From NCBI RefSeq assembly GCF_015711475.1, contig NZ_CP065027.1, positions 1,550,001 to 1,614,000 of the forward strand: DNA of 64,000 nt, read 5' to 3'. Shown in pieces: positions 27,833 through 37,309 of this stretch; position 1 is the stretch's first letter; every line of letters begins with the position of its first letter. The notes beneath the pieces are model-generated. The model was not told where the DNA came from and searched no databases. It saw only the letters and a program-made list of their open reading frames with translations. This DNA is from Actinomyces trachealis (GTDB taxonomy: Bacteria > Actinomycetota > Actinomycetes > Actinomycetales > Actinomycetaceae). The translations under genes were made by a program, and so were the position numbers.

Positions 27833-28963
27833 ATGACACTCTCCGTTCTCTGGTTCATCCTGATCGCCGTCCTGTGGATCGGCTACCTAACCCTCGAGGG
27901 CTTCGACTTTGGCGTCGGCATGCTGCTGCGCGTTCTCGGTAAGGACGAGCGTGAGCGCCGCGCCATGCTCTCCACCATCGGCCCGCACTGGGACGGCAAT
28001 GAGGTTTGGCTGCTCACCGCCGGTGGCGCCACCTTCGCCGCCTTCCCCGAGTGGTACGGAACCCTGTTCTCTGGCGCCTACCTGGTGCTCTTCCTGATCC
28101 TCCTGTGCCTGATCGTGCGCATCTGTGCCCTAGAGTGGCGCGGCAAGATCAACTCCCAGACCTGGAGGGACCGCTGGGACTGGGCGCACACCATCTCCGC
28201 CTGGATCCCCTCAATCCTGTGGGGCGCGGCCTTCGCGAACCTGGTCCAGGGCATGAAGATCAAGGTCGTGGAGACCGCCACCGGCGCCGTCGTCAAGCCT
28301 GAGCTCGTACCTGCCGACACGCTGATCGCGGGAGCCTCACACCAGCTCACCGGAGGTTTCTTTAGCCTGCTGACTCCCTTCACTCTGCTGGGTGGAGTGG
28401 TCACCTGCCTGCTGTTCCTCACACACGGCGCGCTGTTCCTGGCCCTGAAGACAGCGGGCGACCTGTCTGACCGGGCCAAGGGCTTCGCCAAGAAGTCCGC
28501 CATTGCTTCTACCGCCGTCACCGCAGTGTGGGCGCTTTGGGCGCAACTGGCCTACTCGCCGAACGCCCTGGCCTGGCTGCCGCTGGTCCTGGCGGCCCTG
28601 GCACTAATTGGCTCCCTGCTGCTCACGCTGCAGGGCAACGAGAAGCTGGCCTTCTGGCTGCACTTCGGCGGGATCGCCTTCGCCGTCGTGTTTATCTTCT
28701 CCGCCATGGCGCCGAACGTCATGAGGTCCTCCATCAACCCGGCATACTCGCTGACCATCAAGCAGGCTGCGTCCGCAGACGTGACGCTCATGATCATGGC
28801 CGTGGCCGCGGTGATCTTTGTGCCTGTGGTGTTGGCCTACACGGTCTGGGGATACAAGGTCTTCTCCGCACGCATCACCGCGGAAAAGATCGACCCGACG
28901 GTTGGCGGCCTGCACCCCACCAAGATCCGCGACTCCAAGCAGCCTGCCCTGTCCATGCACTGA
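27833..28963 (+). CDS. cydB: Cytochrome bd quinol oxidase subunit II
   Basis: 376 aa with eight or so hydrophobic helices. It begins LSVLWFILIAVLWIGYLTLEGFDFGVGMLL, with the conserved GFDFGVG, and continues IGPHWDGNEVWLLTAGGATFAAFPEWY, the CydB signature. It pairs with CydA to form the oxidase. The ATG at 27833 is preceded by gagaggaag. A strong hairpin follows 24 bases after the stop. Confidence 0.96.
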   Translation: MTLSVLWFILIAVLWIGYLTLEGFDFGVGMLLRVLGKDERERRAMLSTIGPHWDGNEVWLLTAGGATFAAFPEWYGTLFSGAYLVLFLILLCLIVRICALEWRGKINSQTWRDRWDWAHTISAWIPSILWGAAFANLVQGMKIKVVETATGAVVKPELVPADTLIAGASHQLTGGFFSLLTPFTLLGGVVTCLLFLTHGALFLALKTAGDLSDRAKGFAKKSAIASTAVTAVWALWAQLAYSPNALAWLPLVLAALALIGSLLLTLQGNEKLAFWLHFGGIAFAVVFIFSAMAPNVMRSSINPAYSLTIKQAASADVTLMIMAVAAVIFVPVVLAYTVWGYKVFSARITAEKIDPTVGGLHPTKIRDSKQPALSMH

Positions 28964-28987
28964 GCTGGCAGGCGGCAACTGCCGCGC

Positions 28988-29031
28988 AACGGTTGAGGGC
29001 CGCACCATCGGTGGTGCGGCCCTCAACCGTT
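28988..29031 (+). terminator. Perfect hairpin after cydB
   Basis: Two 20-base arms (28988-29007, 29012-29031) are exactly complementary around a 4-base loop (tcgg). The hairpin lies between cydB and cydD and should reduce or stop read-through, so cydDC probably has its own promoter or lower expression. Confidence 0.8.
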
Positions 29032-29147
29032 ATCCACACCGATCTGGATGACAAACGCACCCAATCGCAGGCGGACGGAACCGCTCTCGCTGCGGGAAAC
29101 CTCGCAATGGTGTGGGACATAAGCCCCACTCCCCTATCCTTGAGTTC

Positions 29148-30953
29148 GTGAAGCCACTTGATCCCAGGCTCATGCGCTACGCGCGCGCGGCCCGCCACTA
29201 CATCATCCTCACGGCGGTCACCGGTGCGTTCACCACAGCCCTAGTGGTAGCCCAAGCCTTCCTGATCTCCCGCTCCATTTCCCCGGTCATCGGCGGCCTG
29301 GCCTCCTGGAGCGACGTCGCCCCGCTGGTGGTGGGTCTTGCCGTCGTCTTCTGCCTACGGCTGGTGGTGCTGCACGTTCAGGAGACGCGCGCCCACCGGG
29401 CTGCCACTGCCACCATCACCGACCTGCGTGCCCAGGTGCTACGGCATGCCATCGCCCTGGGACCCCGCTGGCAGGCGCAAAACTCTGCGGACACTGCCAC
29501 CCTGCTCACACGTGGCTTAGAGGACCTGGTGCCCTATTTCACCCGCTACCTGCCCCAGCTACTGCTAGCAGCCACCGTCACCCCCGCCACGGTGGTCGTC
29601 ATGCTGACGCAGGACTGGGCCTCCGCCATCGCCGTGATCCTGACGATCCCCCTGATCCCGGTATTCATGATCTTGATTGGACGCATGACCGCCAGCCACT
29701 CGGCAGAACGTCTGGAGGCCATGGAGCAGTTAGGCGGGCAGGTGCTGGACCTGCTTGCTGGCCTACCCACTCTCAAAGCCCTGGGTCGCGAACAGGGCCC
29801 CGGCACGCGTGTGCGTGCGCTAGGAGAGGCATACACGGCTACCACCATGTCCACGCTGCGAGTGGCCTTCCTATCCGGAGCAGTGCTGGAGTTCGTCACC
29901 ACCCTGTCAGTCGCGATAATCGCCGTGGAGACCGGCTTCCGGCTGCTCTACGGCCGCATGGACCTTGGCACTGCTCTGCTGGTCATCATGATCGCCCCAG
30001 AGATCTACCAACCGCTGCGACAGGTCGGATTCCACTTCCACGCCTCAGCCAATGGCGTGGCCGCAGCAGATGCCGTGTTCAAAGTGCTGGACACTCCCCT
30101 GCCAGCACATGGCACAGAACCAGCCCCAGACCTATCCCGCACCGCCATCAGCATCGAGCACCTCAGTGTGGCCGCGCGCGGCGCCTGGGCCCCAGCGGAG
30201 CTGAGCGCAGTGATCTACCCAGGCACCTTGGTTGCCCTGACGGGCCCCTCAGGGGGCGGCAAGACCACCACTGCGCAGGTTCTGCTATCGCTCCTGCCTG
30301 CCGGGCGTGGCACCGTCCGCCTACTGCCGTACACCGGCGCAGCAAATATGCCCCGAGACGCAGCCGCCACGAAACCTGCGGGCACCGGCCCAAGCCTGGA
30401 GCTGGCGCAGATCGCCCCATCATCCTGGTGGGAACAAGTCACCTGGGTGCCCCAACGCCCAGCAATCGTCCCCGGTACCGTGCTGGCTAACGTTCTGGGA
30501 ACCCAAGACCCCAACGGCGCCACGAGAGCCGCCAATGCCGACAAAGACCTAGCAGTCAGCGACGCACTGCGTCGGGCAGCTCATGACACCGGCCTTGACG
30601 AGGTGGTAGCGCAGCTACCGGAGGGCTGGAACACGCGCCTTGGCCACGGCGGTGTGGGCCTGTCAGTGGGGCAGCGTCAGCGCCTGTCACTCACCCGTGC
30701 ACTGCTGGACAACACGCCGCTGGTTGTCCTTGATGAGCCGACCGCGCACCTGGACGCCGCCAGCGAAGCCCACGTGGTGCAGGCCGTGAAAACCTTGCGT
30801 CAGGCTGGCCGAACCGTCGTGGTCATCGCCCACCGCGCGGCACTGGTAGCCATCGCAGACCAGGTCATACAAGTCAGCTCCTGCCCAGATCCTGCCCTGA
30901 CTGAGGTCACCGAGGCCACTGTTAAAGACGCCAAGGAAGTGGCCCGAGCATGA
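29148..30953 (+). CDS. cydD: Thiol reductant ABC exporter subunit CydD
   Basis: 601 aa from the GTG at 29148, giving the conserved start KPLDPRLMRYARAARHY; a GTG at 29112 would add 12 residues. Six transmembrane helices are followed by an ATP-binding domain with Walker A GPSGGGKTT, signature LSVGQRQR (Val for the usual Gly) and Walker B LVVLDEPTAHLD. CydDC exports glutathione or cysteine-type reductants and is needed for assembly of cytochrome bd. About 40 extra residues of low similarity lie between Walker A and the signature. It overlaps cydC by ATGA. Confidence 0.94.
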   Translation: MKPLDPRLMRYARAARHYIILTAVTGAFTTALVVAQAFLISRSISPVIGGLASWSDVAPLVVGLAVVFCLRLVVLHVQETRAHRAATATITDLRAQVLRHAIALGPRWQAQNSADTATLLTRGLEDLVPYFTRYLPQLLLAATVTPATVVVMLTQDWASAIAVILTIPLIPVFMILIGRMTASHSAERLEAMEQLGGQVLDLLAGLPTLKALGREQGPGTRVRALGEAYTATTMSTLRVAFLSGAVLEFVTTLSVAIIAVETGFRLLYGRMDLGTALLVIMIAPEIYQPLRQVGFHFHASANGVAAADAVFKVLDTPLPAHGTEPAPDLSRTAISIEHLSVAARGAWAPAELSAVIYPGTLVALTGPSGGGKTTTAQVLLSLLPAGRGTVRLLPYTGAANMPRDAAATKPAGTGPSLELAQIAPSSWWEQVTWVPQRPAIVPGTVLANVLGTQDPNGATRAANADKDLAVSDALRRAAHDTGLDEVVAQLPEGWNTRLGHGGVGLSVGQRQRLSLTRALLDNTPLVVLDEPTAHLDAASEAHVVQAVKTLRQAGRTVVVIAHRAALVAIADQVIQVSSCPDPALTEVTEATVKDAKEVARA

Positions 30954-32782
30954 GCACCCAGCCCTACACCATGCTGCTGCCCCCCGAGGAGCGCCACGCA
31001 CTACGCCGGGCCCTGGATCTGCTGGAACTTGACCGCCGCCGCTTTGCCATGTCTGTGACCCTGGGGGTGTTCGGCCTGGCCTGTGCCGTCGGGCTCTCAG
31101 CTGTAGCTGCCTGGCTGATCGCCCGCGCTTCTCAAATCCCCGAGGTCGTGGCCCTGGGCGTGGCGCCGGTAGCCGTGCGCTTCTTTGGCGTATCCAAGCC
31201 CATCGCCCGCTACTGCGAACGCCTCGTCTCCCACGATACGGCTCTACGCGGCATGACCTCCCTGCGCACACACCTGTACGAGATCCTCTCCTTTTCCCGC
31301 ACGGACACCGTGGCTGGCCTGCGGCGCGGAGACGTGCTGGCGCGCGTGGGCAGTGACGTCGACGCCGTAGGCGACCTGCTGGTCCGCTCCTACCTTCCCA
31401 TGTGGGTAGCTGCCTGCCTGGGGGTGGCCACGACCATACTGGTTACTGTCATCCACCCCGTCTCCGCCCTAGCGCTAGCCTTGGGGCTGCTGGTCTCTGG
31501 CTTGGGTGGCCCTCTGGCCACCATGCAAGCAGCTCGCCGGGCAGAGTTGGCGCGCCAGGAAGATGCCACAGAGATCTCAGCTCTGGCTCTTACGGTGCTT
31601 GACGGCGGCGGTGAGCTGGCGGTTTCTGGCCGACTTGACACTGTCATGGACTCCTTGTCCACTACTGAGGAGCGTCTGGCGCACAACCATGACCTTGCCG
31701 CCCGGCCCGCTGCCTGGGCCGGAGTGTTGGACCTGGCAGGAATGGCGATCGCGGTGGTGGGCAGCATCCTCCTGGGCGTTCCGTCCGTGAACAGCGGCAG
31801 CCTGCCCCCGGTGATGCTGGCGGTTACCGTGTTGGTGCCCCTGGCGGCCTTTGAGGCTAACTCAGCCCTTGGGCCAGCAACCGTGCAACTGGTGCGCTCC
31901 GCCGGGGCCGCACTGCGGATCGTGGAGCTGGTGGAGGCCGCTGAAGACTCTGCTGCGCATGTGCCTGAGCCTCATGCGCTGTTGGCGCCTGCGGCGGCGG
32001 GACCGGTGCTACGAGCCCGGGGGCTGGCCGTGGGCTGGCCGGGCGGGCCTGTCGTCGCCGAGAGCATTGACCTGGATCTCCAGCCGGGGCGGCGTCTGGC
32101 GGTCGTGGGCCCATCAGGCATCGGTAAAACCACTTTGCTCCTGACCCTGGCGGGCCTGTTGGAACCCAAGGCAGGCAGCCTCCTGCTGGATGGTAGGGAA
32201 CCTTGGGGCGCGGAACACAACGACGTCGCCAACCGTGTGGTCCTGACTGCTGAGGACGCCCACATATTCTCCACCAGCGTGCTGGAAAACCTACGGGTAG
32301 CCAACGGAAAGCTCGAAGCGGAGCAGGCCACCGTCCTGCTGCAACGCGCTGGCCTAGGCGAGTGGCTCGCTGCACTGCCAGAGGGCCTGGACACCACCTT
32401 GAGCACGGACGCTGGAGACCTCTCCGGTGGTGAACGGCGCCGCCTACTGCTGGCCCGGGCGCTGGCCTCCCCTGCGCCCCTGCTGCTGCTCGACGAGCCC
32501 GCTGAGCACCTGGACTCCGCCACCGCCGATGCCCTGGTCACGGACCTGCTCAACGTCGGCCAAACAGCCGCAGGTTCTCAGGCTGAAACGCGCGGAGTGC
32601 TGCTGGTGACCCACCGGCTCAGCGCCCTCTCGGAGGCTGACGAGGTGCTGCTCCTGGGGCACCCGGGCAATGAGCCGACTGACCCAGCTAAAGTGCTGGA
32701 TCGGGGCACCCACGCCGAGCTGCAGCACCGCTCGGAGAACTACCGCTGGTCCCTCGCCCAGGAGGATGAGTACCGTGACTGA
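30950..32782 (+). CDS. cydC: Thiol reductant ABC exporter subunit CydC
   Basis: 610 aa, started at the ATG overlapping the cydD stop. Transmembrane region GVFGLACAVGLSAVAAWLIARASQIPEVVAL is a CydC hallmark. The ATPase domain has Walker A GPSGIGKTTLL, signature DLSGGERRRL and Walker B LLLLDEPAEHLD. It forms the heterodimeric exporter with CydD. The last 8 bases overlap the start of the sensor kinase gene, linking the kinase to the cyd genes. Confidence 0.94.
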   Translation: MSTQPYTMLLPPEERHALRRALDLLELDRRRFAMSVTLGVFGLACAVGLSAVAAWLIARASQIPEVVALGVAPVAVRFFGVSKPIARYCERLVSHDTALRGMTSLRTHLYEILSFSRTDTVAGLRRGDVLARVGSDVDAVGDLLVRSYLPMWVAACLGVATTILVTVIHPVSALALALGLLVSGLGGPLATMQAARRAELARQEDATEISALALTVLDGGGELAVSGRLDTVMDSLSTTEERLAHNHDLAARPAAWAGVLDLAGMAIAVVGSILLGVPSVNSGSLPPVMLAVTVLVPLAAFEANSALGPATVQLVRSAGAALRIVELVEAAEDSAAHVPEPHALLAPAAAGPVLRARGLAVGWPGGPVVAESIDLDLQPGRRLAVVGPSGIGKTTLLLTLAGLLEPKAGSLLLDGREPWGAEHNDVANRVVLTAEDAHIFSTSVLENLRVANGKLEAEQATVLLQRAGLGEWLAALPEGLDTTLSTDAGDLSGGERRRLLLARALASPAPLLLLDEPAEHLDSATADALVTDLLNVGQTAAGSQAETRGVLLVTHRLSALSEADEVLLLGHPGNEPTDPAKVLDRGTHAELQHRSENYRWSLAQEDEYRD

Positions 32783-34703
32783 GCCGCTACGCACCCTACC
32801 GGCAGCCAATCCACCCGCCTCAGCGTCAGGTTCCCGCTTGGCCTACGCGATCCACTGTAACCAGCATGCCTCCGCAACCGCCGAGCAAGACAGTCTTCCT
32901 CTCACTGCCACCGATCTGGTCAAAGCCGCGCTGCGCCTAACTAGCTCGCTCCAGGTGCCGGACGCCCTCCGCCGCCTGGTGGACTCTGCCTGCTCACTGA
33001 CCGGCTCCGAGTGGGGCACGATCACGGTCCTAAACACGGCGGGCACGGATCCGGATGCCCCTGTGAGCCTGGGAGAACCCACGCTCAGCCCGGAAGCACT
33101 CGCCGGGCAGGCCTCCCAGGCTCAGCCCATTGGTCCGGCCGGTGCGGGCGTGGTGGTGGACAACGACCTGTCTGTCGCCCAGGCCTTCACCGGGCAAATT
33201 GAAGGAGAGAGCACGGGCTGCCTCCTGTCGGCTCCATTGCGCCTGCACGGTCAGGTCTACGGCCGCCTCTACCTGGGTGACAAGCCTGGAGGCTTCACCG
33301 AGGCTGACGTAACCACCGTGCTGATGCTCGCTGACGCCGCCGCCGTCGCCGTCGAAAATTCGCGTCTCTACCGCGAATCAAGGGACCGTGAGCAGTGGAT
33401 GGCTGTGTCCCAGGAACTCACCCAGACCCTCTTGTCTGGGGCTGAGGAAGACGACGCACTAACCCTGATTGCCAAACGGGTGCGGCAGGTGGCACGTGCT
33501 GACACCTCCGCGCTGGTCCTGCCCAGCATCGGCGGGACCTGGGTTTGTGAGATCGCAGAAGGCAAGCACGCTGATGAGCTGATCGGGACCTACTTCCCGC
33601 CTGAGGGCCGGGCCATCTCGACGCTCACGCACCAGACCGGAACGATTGTCGAGTCCCTAGCCCAAGCTGCACAGGACCATGAGTTGTTGGTCCCCGTACT
33701 GGCCCAGTTCGGTCCCGCCCTGTACGCCCCCATGATCCACCGCGGTCGGGGCGTGGGCGTGATCCTGCTGCTCCGAGACCTCGGGGAGGTCCCTTTCACC
33801 ACTCAGGACCTTGAGATCGCCGAACTCGTGGCTGGCCAGGCCACCATGGCCTTCGAACTCGCGGACGCCCAGCACGCCGAAGAGATGGCCACTCTGTTGG
33901 ACCAGCGCGCCCAGATCGCTCGCGACCTGCACGACCTGGCCATCCAGCAGCTCTTCGCCACCGGCATGCAGATCTCTGCGGCACGCGACCGGCTGCGTTC
34001 GGGCGAGAAGCTGGACTGTCAGAAGGTCGCTGAGGTATTGGATAGTGCCCTGACCGCCGTGGATGACTCTGTGCGCCAGATTCGCTCAATCGTGCGTTCG
34101 CTGCGGGATCGGGACGAGGACGTGAGCCTGGTGGAGCGGCTGCGGCGTGAAGCCTCGCTAGCTCGCACTTCCCTGGGCTTTGCTCCCTCCTTGTTGCTGA
34201 GCGTGGACGGTCTAGGCCTTTCCCATGCGGAACGGAGCAAGGAGGACCAACTCATCACCGCGATCGACGCTGCGATAACTGAAGACATCGCGGATGACAT
34301 GGTGGCCGTAGTCCGTGAAGGCCTGAGCAACGTGGCCCGCCACGCCCATGCCTCCTCTGTGACTGTAGATGTGAAAATTGAGGGCCTACCTGAGGCGGGC
34401 ACTGATGCCGCCGGTTCGCCTGGTTCCGGTGGCAGTGTGCCGCCTGCTGGTGTGGGACAGGCCTCTGGCGACGCTGAGGCCTATTCAGGTGAGCCAGTGG
34501 TGGAGATCGTGGTGCGCGACGACGGCGTCGGCGTGGACCCCGGCGTCATGCGTCGCTCGGGTACGGCGAATATGGCTGAGCGGGCACGCAGACACGGCGG
34601 TAGTTTTGTGATTGGGCCAAGGGCCCGCTCGGACGGGGCTAAGCGTGGCACCTGCTTCACCTGGCGTGTGCCCTTGGGGCGCATACCTATACGCCTGCGC
34701 TAA
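32775..34703 (+). CDS. GAF-domain sensor histidine kinase (DevS-like)
   Basis: 642 aa from the GTG at 32775, chosen because AGGAGG at 32760-32765 sits 9 bases upstream; the ATG at 32766 is only one base from it. Two GAF domains (about 50-200 and 215-380) precede a HisKA_3 dimerisation helix with DQRAQIARDLHDLAIQQLFATG, the phospho-acceptor His being in RDLHD. An HATPase domain (VVREGLSNVARHAHASS, VRDDGVGV, GTANMAERA) follows. No transmembrane segment is seen, so it is cytosolic. The layout matches DevS/DosT kinases that sense oxygen, NO or redox state, but a heme ligand cannot be assigned. It overlaps cydC and faces its likely partner regulator. Confidence 0.88.
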   Translation: MTEPLRTLPAANPPASASGSRLAYAIHCNQHASATAEQDSLPLTATDLVKAALRLTSSLQVPDALRRLVDSACSLTGSEWGTITVLNTAGTDPDAPVSLGEPTLSPEALAGQASQAQPIGPAGAGVVVDNDLSVAQAFTGQIEGESTGCLLSAPLRLHGQVYGRLYLGDKPGGFTEADVTTVLMLADAAAVAVENSRLYRESRDREQWMAVSQELTQTLLSGAEEDDALTLIAKRVRQVARADTSALVLPSIGGTWVCEIAEGKHADELIGTYFPPEGRAISTLTHQTGTIVESLAQAAQDHELLVPVLAQFGPALYAPMIHRGRGVGVILLLRDLGEVPFTTQDLEIAELVAGQATMAFELADAQHAEEMATLLDQRAQIARDLHDLAIQQLFATGMQISAARDRLRSGEKLDCQKVAEVLDSALTAVDDSVRQIRSIVRSLRDRDEDVSLVERLRREASLARTSLGFAPSLLLSVDGLGLSHAERSKEDQLITAIDAAITEDIADDMVAVVREGLSNVARHAHASSVTVDVKIEGLPEAGTDAAGSPGSGGSVPPAGVGQASGDAEAYSGEPVVEIVVRDDGVGVDPGVMRRSGTANMAERARRHGGSFVIGPRARSDGAKRGTCFTWRVPLGRIPIRLR

Positions 34704-34761
34704 GACTCGCAGGCACGCACCGGATCAGCCGATCGCAAGCCCCCCTCACTAGCTGGGCGAG

Positions 34762-35421
34762 TTACCTCTGCTCGTTGCGCCAGCCGGAAGCGCGCTGCCC
34801 CGCCACCCAAGCGGCCACCTGGGTGCGGCGCTGGAGGCCCATCTTGGCCAACAGTGAGGTGATGTGGTTCTTGACGGTCTTCTCGGCCACGCCCAGGCGC
34901 TCGCCGATCTCCCGGTTGGATAGGCCGTCACCAATCAGTTCAAGCACCTTGCGTTCGGCGTTGGTCAGGTCTGCAGTGGGGTCATCGTGGTCGGCGCGGC
35001 GGCGGGTGACGGTACGTTCGTCAAGCAGCACCCGCCCGGCAGCCACAGCCTTAACGACCTCACTGATCTCCGCGCCGTGCACCGTCTTAAGCAGGTAGGC
35101 GCGGGCACCTACCTCTAGGGCCTCTGCCAGGGCTTCATCGTCGTCAAATGAGGTCAGGACGATGGGTAGGGCCTCGGGCACAGCCTCCCGCAGCTCACGC
35201 ATGAGCTCAATGCCAGTTCCGTCAGGTAGCTGTAGGTCCACCAGTACGACGTCGGGGCGCATCAACTCGGCCCGGCGCAGGGCCTCCGTGCGTGAGCCAG
35301 CCTCGGCTACGATGTCGAGCCCCTCAGCGCGGTCAATGATCTCCGCGATACCACGCCGGACTATCTCATGGTCGTCGATAATCATGACTTTGACCATCTC
35401 GGGGACTGCGCTTGTGGACAT
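34762..35421 (-). CDS. NarL/DevR-family response regulator
   Basis: 219 aa from the ATG at 35421; the longer frame runs through mutM. Receiver domain: VMIIDDHEIVRRG, phospho-acceptor Asp62 in VLVDLQLPDGTG, and Lys in YLLKTVHG. The LuxR-type helix-turn-helix reads LTNAERKVLELIGDGLSNREIGERLGVAEKTVKNHI. It is tail-to-tail with the GAF kinase, 58 bases apart, and that kinase is of the matching HisKA_3 type. It probably regulates cyd and low-oxygen genes. Confidence 0.9.
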   Translation of the reverse strand: MSTSAVPEMVKVMIIDDHEIVRRGIAEIIDRAEGLDIVAEAGSRTEALRRAELMRPDVVLVDLQLPDGTGIELMRELREAVPEALPIVLTSFDDDEALAEALEVGARAYLLKTVHGAEISEVVKAVAAGRVLLDERTVTRRRADHDDPTADLTNAERKVLELIGDGLSNREIGERLGVAEKTVKNHITSLLAKMGLQRRTQVAAWVAGQRASGWRNEQR

Positions 35422-35497
35422 GCTGGGGAGCCTACCAGTGAGATAGCCGAATCGTTCAAATTCCGGGCAGCAGCGTAATAATCCTGGTCTCCTGCGT

Positions 35498-36514
35498 TCA
35501 AAGACGCGGGCGCGTCTGGCACTGCGGACAGAAGACGTGGCTGCGGCCACCCACCACCTCTGAGCGCAGCACCGCCCCACAGCGGAGGCACGCCTGCCCA
35601 GCTCGCCCATACACCGCCAAGCTGCGCGCAAAGAAGCCCGGAGCGCCCTCCGTATCCACGTACAGCGAGTCAAAGCTCGTACCGCCAACCTCTAGGGAGC
35701 GGCGCATCACCTCCGCCGTCTCCTCCAGCAAGCGCGCAGCAGCCTTCCGGCTCAGCGCGCTACCGCGACGCCGCCCGTGCACGCATGCGGCCCACAGTCC
35801 CTCGTCCGCATAGATATTGCCGATACCAGAAACCACACCCTGGTCAAGCAGCAGTGTCTTCACGCCTCTGTCTGAGTGACGCAACCGGGATACGGCGTCG
35901 CCAAGGTCTAGGTGTGGGTCCAGCAGGTCGCGGGCGATATGGGTGACGCTGGCTGGCAACACCGGCCGCGCCTCCCCCAGGCCACCAGGCAGACCATCCT
36001 CCGTGGGCACCAGGTCATCAACCACCAGCCCCCCGAACATGCGCTGGTCCACCAGCTCCAGGGCAGCGCCAGTGCTGGCATCCCCGGGCACTGGCTCCAG
36101 GTGCAGGCGGATGCGCAGGTGCTTGGGTTGCACGCTGAGGTCACGGACCAGGTTGGGGGCCCGAGTGGCGGTCAGATCTATTGGATGCTCCCCCGGCTGC
36201 TCTCCCTGCAACTGCCCGAGCACGGCAGCATCCGGCTGGGCCTGGGTGGGGGTGCCACGCACGAGCAACTGGCCGGACATGCCCAGGTGGGCGCGCAGGG
36301 CGCGACCGTCTTCCAGCGGCAGCCAGAGGAACTTGCCGCGGCGGGCCGCCCCGGTGAAGGTGCGGCCCGTGAGCTGCTTCGTGAAGGCCCGAGCCCCACC
36401 CTCCTGACGGCGCAAGGGCCGTGGGTCGAGCACCTCAACGCTCTGGACCTTGCGGCCGATCAAGTGCCGGGCTAGTCCCAAACGGACGGACTCAACCTCG
36501 GGTAGCTCAGGCAC
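35498..36514 (-). CDS. mutM: Formamidopyrimidine-DNA glycosylase
   Basis: 338 aa. N-terminal catalytic PELPEVESVRLGL (Pro2, Glu3), the H2TH region with LLDQGVVSGIGNIYADEGLW, and the C-terminal zinc finger CLRCG...CPQCQ. It excises oxidised purines such as 8-oxoguanine and nicks the abasic site. It is longer than the usual 270-290 residues because of inserts around residues 85-125 and 150-170. It sits 9 bases downstream of rnc in the conserved sepIVA-DUF177-rnc-mutM order. Confidence 0.95.
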   Translation of the reverse strand: MPELPEVESVRLGLARHLIGRKVQSVEVLDPRPLRRQEGGARAFTKQLTGRTFTGAARRGKFLWLPLEDGRALRAHLGMSGQLLVRGTPTQAQPDAAVLGQLQGEQPGEHPIDLTATRAPNLVRDLSVQPKHLRIRLHLEPVPGDASTGAALELVDQRMFGGLVVDDLVPTEDGLPGGLGEARPVLPASVTHIARDLLDPHLDLGDAVSRLRHSDRGVKTLLLDQGVVSGIGNIYADEGLWAACVHGRRRGSALSRKAAARLLEETAEVMRRSLEVGGTSFDSLYVDTEGAPGFFARSLAVYGRAGQACLRCGAVLRSEVVGGRSHVFCPQCQTRPRL

Positions 36515-36523
36515 GCCGCCCCC

Positions 36524-37309
36524 TCAAACCTGCTGGGCGAGCAGATCAGCGCGCAGTGCGTCGTTGACGCCAGGCAGGTTCAGCCCACCGTCACCGAACT
36601 CAGCCAGGAGCGAGGCGTAGGCCGCTTCGGCTGCCTCATGCTCAGCAACCTTCTTGGAGCTGCCGGTGCCCTGGCCACGTATCTGCTCGGCGATCACAGC
36701 CTGGGCGGTAAAGACACGCTGATGGTCTGGCCCGGCACCAGTGACCTCATAGCTGGGGTTGCCCAGCCCGTGGGCGGCAGAGAGCTCCTGCAGGCTGGTC
36801 TTCCAGTCCAGGCCGGCGCCGCGGGTACGGGCGGTGGACAGGAAACGGGAGACCAGCCGCTCCACGACGACGCGCGTCGGCTCCATGCCCTTAGTGAGGT
36901 AGGTGGCACCGATAAGCGCCTCCACAGTGTCGGACAGGATGGAGTCCTTACCCCGCCCACCGTACATGGCCTCTCCACGGCCCAGCTTGATGAAGTCCCC
37001 TACGCCCAGGTCCCGGGCAACCTCCGCCAAGGCGACTTCAGAGACCGTGGCGGCGCGCATGCGAGCCAACTGCCCCTCGGGCAGGTCCGGGTGGCTGCGG
37101 TAGAGCCGCTCCGTGACGATGATGCCAAGTACCGAGTCCCCCAGGAATTCCAGGCGCTCGTTGGTGGGCAGCCCGCCTTGCTCGTTGGCCCAGGAGCGGT
37201 GTGTCAGGGCTAGGTCCAGCAGCTCAGGGTCAATGTGTTCACCCCAGCGGTGCACTAGGGTCTGCACATCTTCGCGGGCTGGCGGGGCCTCGCGGCGGTT
37301 GCGGCCCAT
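36524..37309 (-). CDS. rnc: Ribonuclease III
   Basis: 261 aa. Signature NERLEFLGDSVLGIIVTERLY with the catalytic acidic residues, the second acidic site DTVEALIGATYLTKG, and a C-terminal double-stranded-RNA-binding domain (DWKTSLQELSAAHGLGNPSYEVTGAGPDH...GSSKKVAEHEAAEAA). It processes rRNA precursors and structured mRNAs. The ATG shares one base with the stop of the DUF177 gene (TGATG). Confidence 0.95.
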   Translation of the reverse strand: MGRNRREAPPAREDVQTLVHRWGEHIDPELLDLALTHRSWANEQGGLPTNERLEFLGDSVLGIIVTERLYRSHPDLPEGQLARMRAATVSEVALAEVARDLGVGDFIKLGRGEAMYGGRGKDSILSDTVEALIGATYLTKGMEPTRVVVERLVSRFLSTARTRGAGLDWKTSLQELSAAHGLGNPSYEVTGAGPDHQRVFTAQAVIAEQIRGQGTGSSKKVAEHEAAEAAYASLLAEFGDGGLNLPGVNDALRADLLAQQV

